Shown here: in pieces, positions 5,440 through 9,428 of the stretch | Position numbering within the stretch: the stretch's first letter is position 1 | Layout of the letters: every line of letters starts with the position of its first letter | Assembly (NCBI GenBank): GCA_035652495.1 | Contig: DASRDS010000287.1 | Span: 1 to 9,428, forward strand | DNA from: DASRDS01 sp035652495 | Lineage (GTDB): Bacteria > Gemmatimonadota > Gemmatimonadetes > Gemmatimonadales > Gemmatimonadaceae | Direction of reading: 5' to 3' | Length of the DNA stretch: 9,428 nt | The notes under the pieces: model-generated | Database searches by the model: none | What the model saw: the letters and a program-made list of their open reading frames with translations, nothing else | What the model was told of the DNA's origin: nothing | Made by a program: the position numbers and the translations under genes

Positions 5440-7511
5440 CCGTAGCGGCTGAGACGCTCATCGGGACGCAATGGCGACGGATCGCCTACACCACCCTCGT
5501 CTCTCGCGCCCTCGACGACGTCGAGGAGGCGACGAACAAGAACAAGGCATCGGTCCCGCGCGAGCACCTCGTCCTCTACCAGTTCTCGGCCCGCGGCCAC
5601 GAGATGTCGCAGGTGATCCTCGGCTCGATGCTCGATCACCCGCACGACGGCGCCGGCGCGTACTATCGCTCGCGCCCGTTCCTTCTGTCGCTCGGGCTGT
5701 CGATCGAAGACGCGCTCGCGAGCCCGCTCGGCCGCGTCGGCGGGTTCTCGGGCGGCCGAGATATCGGCGTCGTCTGCAATCTCCCACGCCGGGAGGGCGC
5801 GGTCGTGCTGCCGATGTCCGGCGATGTCGGCAGCCAGTACACGCCCACCGCGGGCTGGGCGCAGGCCATCCGCTATCACCGCGACGTCCTCGGCAACGCG
5901 AGCTACGAGGGCTCGATTGCCGTCGCCCTCGGCGGCGAGGGATCGGTCGCGACGAACGGATTCTGGTCGTCGCTCACGATAGCGACCACGCTGCGACTGC
6001 CGATGTTGTTCTACATCGAAGACAACGGGCTCGGCATCTCGGTTCGGGGCGAGATGCAGACGCCCGGCGGCAACATCGCCGACAACTTGGCGTCGTTCGG
6101 CAATCTCTTCTTGCGCGACGGCGATGGTACCGACCCTCTGGCCGCCGCGCGCTTGCTCGAGGAGGTCGTCCGTCACGTCCGCGGCGGACATGGGCCGGCA
6201 TTGATCCGTCTCACCGTTCCTCGCCTGTCGAGCCACTCTGGCCCTGATAACCAGCTCGGCTACCGGACCGAGGCCGAGATCGCGGCGGACTGGACGCGCG
6301 ATCCGCTGCCGCGGTTGCGGGCATTGTTCTCGCCCGACGAGTGGGCGGGCATCGAACGTGAGGTCCAGCGCGATGTCGACGTTGCGCTGACCGGTGCCCG
6401 CAAACGTGCGGCACCGGACGCCGCAACCGTTAAGCACTTCGTGTATGCTGAACCCGGTTCCTCGGACACCCTCGGCGGCCTCACTGATAAAGAGATCGCC
6501 GCACTGCGAAGCACCGGAGAGAAGCACGAAGAAGGGTCCCCCATACGCTTTGCCGAAGCGGTAAAAAAAACACTGGCCCATGAATTGGAAGTGAATCCCA
6601 AAGTGCTCGTGTTTGGTGAAGACGTAGGCGTAAAGGGAGGAGTCCATCTCGTCACGGAAGGACTCCAGAAAAGGTTCGGTGTCGCGAGAGTCTTCGACAC
6701 CAGCCTATCAGAAGAAGGCATCGTGGGCCGCGCCGTAGGCATGGCCATATCTGGCCTAATGCCCGTAGCCGAAATCCAATTCCGCAAATATGCTGATCCG
6801 GCGACGGAGCAACTGAATAACACCGGGACGATGCGCTGGCGCACGAACAATCAGTTCGCCGCGCCCATAGTCGTCCGGATGCCTGGTGGATTCGGCAAAG
6901 ATGTCGGCGATCCGTGGCACTCGCTGTCGAGCGAAGTCACGTGGGCGCACGCCATTGGATGGCAGGTCCTGGTTCCATCCAACGCCGCGGATGCCGTCGG
7001 ACTTCTGCGTTCCGCGATGCGGTCCAAGAACCCGAGCATCTTCTTCGAGCATCGCTCGCTCCTGATGACCAGCGATGGCAGCGCGCGATATCCAGGTGAT
7101 GATTACGTCGTGCCGCTGGGCAAAGCGACCAGACTGCGCCAAGGCAACGATCTGACCCTGGTGACCTGGGGCGCGATGGTGCACCGATGTACGCCGGCCG
7201 CCGAGCGCTTTGGTGAGAAGGTCGAACTGCTCGACCTGAGAACGATCGCACCGTGGGACAGACCCGCGGTGCTGGAGAGCGTCGAAAAAACGGGCCGGTG
7301 TCTCATCGTCCACGAAGACACGATGACCGCCGGATTCGGCGCGGAGATCGCGGCGGTGATCGCGAAAGAGGCGTTCTGGTGGCTCGACGCCCCCGTCGAG
7401 CGCTTAGCGGTCGAAGACATCCCCATGCCCTATCACGAAAACCTTCTCGGCGCCGTCCTCCCGGACGCCGACCGCATCGCCGGCGCGATCGAGCGCCTCC
7501 TGGCGCAATAG
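5436..7511 (+). CDS. 2-oxoacid dehydrogenase E1 component, alpha and beta subunits fused in one chain (branched-chain type)
   Basis: The protein has 691 residues from the ATG that overlaps the paaD stop (ATGA). Residues about 1-320 are an E1-alpha domain: YYRSRPFLLSLG, then the thiamine diphosphate site with GEGS at 167-170 and DNGLGIS starting at Asp196, a spacing of 26 residues. GEG in place of GDG is also found in branched-chain E1-alpha. A charged linker spans about 320-367. Residues about 368-691 are an E1-beta domain: VLVFGEDVGV, SEEGI with putative catalytic Glu426, AEIQF, DPWHSLSSE with His495, and NPSIFFEHR. E1 decarboxylates a 2-oxoacid and passes the acyl group to the lipoyl group of an E2, which is not in this window. 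The substrate cannot be read from sequence. Location in a phenylacetate operon beside an aminotransferase suggests phenylpyruvate to phenylacetyl-CoA, but branched-chain 2-oxoacids are equally compatible. The ORF is open upstream to 5223, but that extension is low-complexity Arg-rich out-of-frame PaaD sequence. Confidence 0.9.
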   Translation: MTVAAETLIGTQWRRIAYTTLVSRALDDVEEATNKNKASVPREHLVLYQFSARGHEMSQVILGSMLDHPHDGAGAYYRSRPFLLSLGLSIEDALASPLGRVGGFSGGRDIGVVCNLPRREGAVVLPMSGDVGSQYTPTAGWAQAIRYHRDVLGNASYEGSIAVALGGEGSVATNGFWSSLTIATTLRLPMLFYIEDNGLGISVRGEMQTPGGNIADNLASFGNLFLRDGDGTDPLAAARLLEEVVRHVRGGHGPALIRLTVPRLSSHSGPDNQLGYRTEAEIAADWTRDPLPRLRALFSPDEWAGIEREVQRDVDVALTGARKRAAPDAATVKHFVYAEPGSSDTLGGLTDKEIAALRSTGEKHEEGSPIRFAEAVKKTLAHELEVNPKVLVFGEDVGVKGGVHLVTEGLQKRFGVARVFDTSLSEEGIVGRAVGMAISGLMPVAEIQFRKYADPATEQLNNTGTMRWRTNNQFAAPIVVRMPGGFGKDVGDPWHSLSSEVTWAHAIGWQVLVPSNAADAVGLLRSAMRSKNPSIFFEHRSLLMTSDGSARYPGDDYVVPLGKATRLRQGNDLTLVTWGAMVHRCTPAAERFGEKVELLDLRTIAPWDRPAVLESVEKTGRCLIVHEDTMTAGFGAEIAAVIAKEAFWWLDAPVERLAVEDIPMPYHENLLGAVLPDADRIAGAIERLLAQ
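6391..6417. repeat. Perfect 8-bp inverted repeat inside the E1 fusion gene
   Basis: CCGGTGCC at 6391-6398 and its exact reverse complement GGCACCGG at 6410-6417 flank an 11-nt loop. The hairpin lies near the end of the alpha-domain coding region (around residue 319). It is not followed by a T-run, so it is not an intrinsic terminator. In a G+C-rich sequence of this length one such hairpin may occur by chance. Confidence 0.5.
6563..6570 (+). other. A8 run forming an A_AAA_AAA slippery heptamer at the alpha/beta junction
   Basis: The zero-frame codons are GTA AAA AAA ACA (Val376-Lys-Lys-Thr), so the run contains the heptamer A_AAA_AAA in the phase used for -1 slippage. It is the longest homopolymer I noticed in an otherwise G+C-rich window, and it sits eight codons into the beta domain. 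A -1 slip reads AAC ACT GGC CCA TGA and stops at 6581-6583, giving an alpha-only product of about 382 residues. A +1 slip also stops within about eight codons. The motif is seen directly; use in vivo is not shown. Confidence 0.35.
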
Positions 7512-8270
7512 ATGGAATCCGGCCACGTATCCGTCGAATCGACGGATGCCATCACGACGATCCGATTCGGCCACCCCAAGGGCAACTCGCTCCCGGGCGT
7601 GCTGCTCGCGAAGATCGCGAGCACGATCGACGCCGTTGCCGAGGAGCCAACGTCTCGTGCGATCGTGCTGCGGTCGAACGAGCCCGGCCCATTCTGCGCC
7701 GGCGCGTCGTTCGATGAGCTCAAATCGATCGGCGATGCCGAGACGGGCAAAGAATTTTTCATGGGCTTCGCCCGCGTGATTCTCGCGATGCGGCGATGCC
7801 CGAAGCTCATCATCGCCCGCGTTCATGGGAAAGCCGTCGGGGGCGGCGTGGGGATCGTGGCCGCGGCCGACTACGCGATCGGGACCGTGCAATCGAGCGT
7901 GCGACTGAGCGAGCTGGCGGTGGGCATCGGGCCCTTCGTCGTCGGTCCCGTCATCGAGCGCAAGATCGGCCTCGGCGCTTTCGCGGCGCTGTCCATCGAC
8001 GCCACGAGCTGGCGGGATGCCGGTTGGGCGGAGCGCCACGGCCTCTTCGCGCAGGTCGTCTCCGACGGCGCCGCGCTGGACGAGGCGGTCGGCGCGTTGG
8101 CCGGTCAATTGGCGCGCAGCAATCCCGACGCCATGGCGAAGCTCAAGCAGATCTTCTGGGAGGGCACCGACGATTGGGACGTGCGGCTCGAGGAGCGCGC
8201 GGCCATGAGTGGGACGCTCGTGCTCTCGACATTCACCCGCAACGCGATTGCGGCCTTCGCCGCGAGGTGA
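7512..8270 (+). CDS. Enoyl-CoA hydratase/isomerase (crotonase) family protein
   Basis: The protein has 252 residues, normal for a crotonase. The N-terminal beta segment is followed by HPKGNSLPG (21-29). The first oxyanion-hole loop is FCAGASFDEL (61-70) and the second is HGKAVGGGVG (105-114). The Glu corresponding to rat hydratase Glu144 is replaced by Gly114 (GGGVG where classical hydratases have GGGxE), while the Glu164 equivalent is kept as Glu134 in LSELAVG. The family binds CoA thioesters and performs hydration, isomerisation or related steps. PaaF as I recall it retains both glutamates, and PaaG has a different active-site sequence, so neither symbol is assigned. It may serve a hydratase or isomerase step of the lower phenylacetate pathway, or a step tied to the E1 gene. 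The ATG directly follows the E1 stop (TAG at 7509-7511). Family assignment is secure; the reaction is unknown. Confidence 0.9.
   Translation: MESGHVSVESTDAITTIRFGHPKGNSLPGVLLAKIASTIDAVAEEPTSRAIVLRSNEPGPFCAGASFDELKSIGDAETGKEFFMGFARVILAMRRCPKLIIARVHGKAVGGGVGIVAAADYAIGTVQSSVRLSELAVGIGPFVVGPVIERKIGLGAFAALSIDATSWRDAGWAERHGLFAQVVSDGAALDEAVGALAGQLARSNPDAMAKLKQIFWEGTDDWDVRLEERAAMSGTLVLSTFTRNAIAAFAAR
8264..8270 (+). promoter_or_regulatory. Shine-Dalgarno-like GAGGTGA overlapping the crotonase stop
   Basis: GAGGTGA includes the crotonase TGA and is followed, after a single base, by the aminotransferase ATG at 8272. It is a strong anti-SD match but sits closer to the start than usual. Either initiation tolerates the short spacing, or reinitiation after termination is used. 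No better-spaced in-frame start is present; the next in-frame ATG is at 8314. Confidence 0.35.
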
Positions 8271-8271
8271 C

Positions 8272-9428
8272 ATGACGCCTTCCGCGCCCTCAGTGCCTTC
8301 GCGTGTGTCGCATATGGCCGCCGGTATGACGCCGTCGACCATTCTCAAGATGGCGGCCGAGGTGCGCGCCCTGCTGGCCGAGGGGCGGCAGGTGTGCAAC
8401 CTCACCGTGGGCGACTTCGATCCGACGTACTTCCCGATTCCGACGGGATTGCGGGATGGGATCGAAACGGCGCTCAAGTTCGGTCAGACGGTGTATCCGC
8501 CGCCGATGGGCGTGCCGTCCCTGCGCGAGGCGATCCAGATCTACAGCCGCGTCGGGCTCGGCCTCGAGTATCCGGTCGAGGGGGTGCTCGTGACCTCGGG
8601 GGCTCGGCCGGCGATATATGGCGCGTTTCGGACGCTCGTGGATCCCGGTGAGGGGGTGATCTATTCGCTCCCCTGTTGGCAGTACGGAAATTACTGCCAG
8701 CTCGTCGGCGCGCGTCCGATGCCGTTATCGTGCGATGCCTCGACGCGGTTCCTGCCGACGCGGGCGATGCTCGAGCCCATGGTGCGCGACGCGCGGATGC
8801 TCGTGCTCAACTCGCCGAATAATCCCACGGGGACGATGTTCGAGCCCGACGTGTTGGCCGGCATCGCCGATCTCGTGCTCGAGGAGAATGCGCGCCGCGG
8901 CCAGCGAGAGCGGCCGTTGTACCTGCTCTACGATCAGGTGTACTGGACGCTGACCTATGGGGAGACCAAGCACGTGACCCCGGTGGCATTGCGGCCGGCG
9001 CTCGCGCCATACACGGTGTCCGTCGATGCGATCTCGAAAGCCTTCGCAGCCACGGGACTTCGTGTGGGTTGGGCGCTAGGGCCGAACGACATCATCAAAG
9101 CGATGGGCGACTACCTGGCGGACGTTGGCACCTGGGCGCCGCGCCCGGAGCAAGTGGCGACGGCCATGTTCCTGTCGGCGTCGGACGCCGTCGCGGCCTA
9201 TAGTCGCTCGATCAGAAGCGAGTTGAAAGAGCGGCTCGACGCCCTCCACGATGGTCTGCGCGCGATCGGCATCGAGTGCTCGCGGCCGGCCGGCGCGATT
9301 TACTTGAGTGCCCGGTTCGCGATCCCCGGCCGCACGAACGAGGAAATCCGCGCCACGCTGTTGCGTGAAGCGGATTTCGCCGCCGTGCCGTTCCAGGGGT
9401 TCGGGGTCGCGGGCGACACCGGGTGGTT
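8272..9428 (+). CDS. Class I/II PLP-dependent aminotransferase, 3' end cut by window
   Basis: An open frame from the ATG at 8272 runs off the window after 385 complete codons. The fold-type I aminotransferase family is about 390-400 residues, so only a few C-terminal residues should be missing. Signatures: NLTVGDFDP near residue 44, YPPPMGVPSLREAI, SPNNPTG with the PLP-binding Asn184 region (180-187), YDQVYW with Asp221 and Tyr224, and the Schiff-base Lys256 in ISKAFAATGLRVGW. It transfers an amino group between an amino acid and a 2-oxoacid; the substrate is not evident from sequence. In this operon an aromatic amino acid, giving phenylpyruvate for the upstream E1, is the attractive inference, but aspartate or alanine specificity cannot be excluded. 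The gene starts 1 nt after the crotonase stop. The last visible residues (GDTGW) lead towards the region that normally carries the substrate-carboxylate Arg, just outside the window. Confidence 0.9.
   Translation, partial: MTPSAPSVPSRVSHMAAGMTPSTILKMAAEVRALLAEGRQVCNLTVGDFDPTYFPIPTGLRDGIETALKFGQTVYPPPMGVPSLREAIQIYSRVGLGLEYPVEGVLVTSGARPAIYGAFRTLVDPGEGVIYSLPCWQYGNYCQLVGARPMPLSCDASTRFLPTRAMLEPMVRDARMLVLNSPNNPTGTMFEPDVLAGIADLVLEENARRGQRERPLYLLYDQVYWTLTYGETKHVTPVALRPALAPYTVSVDAISKAFAATGLRVGWALGPNDIIKAMGDYLADVGTWAPRPEQVATAMFLSASDAVAAYSRSIRSELKERLDALHDGLRAIGIECSRPAGAIYLSARFAIPGRTNEEIRATLLREADFAAVPFQGFGVAGDTGW

Noticed and set aside
6391..6417. Inverted repeat as an intrinsic terminator
   Set aside because: No T-run follows and it is inside an intact coding sequence.
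5118..6647. Long open frame on the minus strand (509 codons) opposite paaD and the E1 gene
   Set aside because: It is a G+C-driven shadow: the plus strand encodes clearly recognisable PaaD and E1-alpha with intact motifs, while the antisense product is Arg-rich and resembles nothing known.
7404..8477. Minus-strand open frame (357 codons) opposite the crotonase and aminotransferase
   Set aside because: Same reason: antisense of confirmed coding sequence with low-complexity Arg/Ala/Gly-rich composition and no motif.
1..9428. Mobile elements, CRISPR arrays, tRNA or rRNA genes, attachment sites
   Set aside because: Coding sequence fills the window almost completely; no direct-repeat arrays, transposase motifs or tRNA-like clover-leaf sequences were seen by eye.

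Overview
The window is one stretch of a catabolic operon for aerobic phenylacetate degradation, read entirely on the + strand. It comes from a G+C-rich bacterium. Ten genes follow each other with no intergenic gap longer than 5 nt; the first (thiolase) is cut by the left edge and the last (aminotransferase) by the right edge. No promoter, terminator, RNA gene, mobile element or CRISPR array is visible. Taxonomy cannot be fixed from the sequence. The high G+C, a phenylacetate cluster of this order, and a one-chain 2-oxoacid dehydrogenase E1 (a form I associate with Bacteroidota and Gemmatimonadota) make a Gemmatimonadota-like soil or aquatic bacterium a reasonable guess, no more.

Left part (1-5439), the phenylacetate core: 3' end of a 3-oxoadipyl-CoA-type thiolase (paaJ-like), paaY (gamma-carbonic-anhydrase-fold thioesterase), paaZ (ring-opening hydratase/aldehyde dehydrogenase fusion), then paaA-paaB-paaC-paaD, the epoxidase subunits plus the PaaD maturation factor. 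PaaABC epoxidises phenylacetyl-CoA, PaaZ opens the oxepin ring and oxidises the aldehyde, and the thiolase closes the beta-oxidation-like lower pathway to acetyl-CoA and succinyl-CoA. PaaY removes a dead-end CoA thioester that forms when the PaaZ aldehyde is not oxidised in time. The reductase gene paaE, which often follows paaD, is not in the window.

Right part (5436-9428), the unusual half: in the place where paaE is often found lies a 691-residue fusion of the alpha and beta subunits of a branched-chain-type 2-oxoacid dehydrogenase E1. It is followed by a crotonase-fold protein lacking one of the two classical hydratase glutamates, and by a class I/II PLP aminotransferase. Together with the left part these genes suggest, as inference only, a route from an aromatic amino acid: transamination of phenylalanine to phenylpyruvate, oxidative decarboxylation to phenylacetyl-CoA, then ring epoxidation and beta-oxidation. 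This would enter at phenylacetyl-CoA without passing through free phenylacetate or a PaaK ligase.

Other points of interest are an A8 run forming a canonical A_AAA_AAA slippery heptamer at the start of the E1 beta domain, patches of clearly lower G+C inside several genes, and start codons that mostly lack Shine-Dalgarno sequences and appear to rely on translational coupling.
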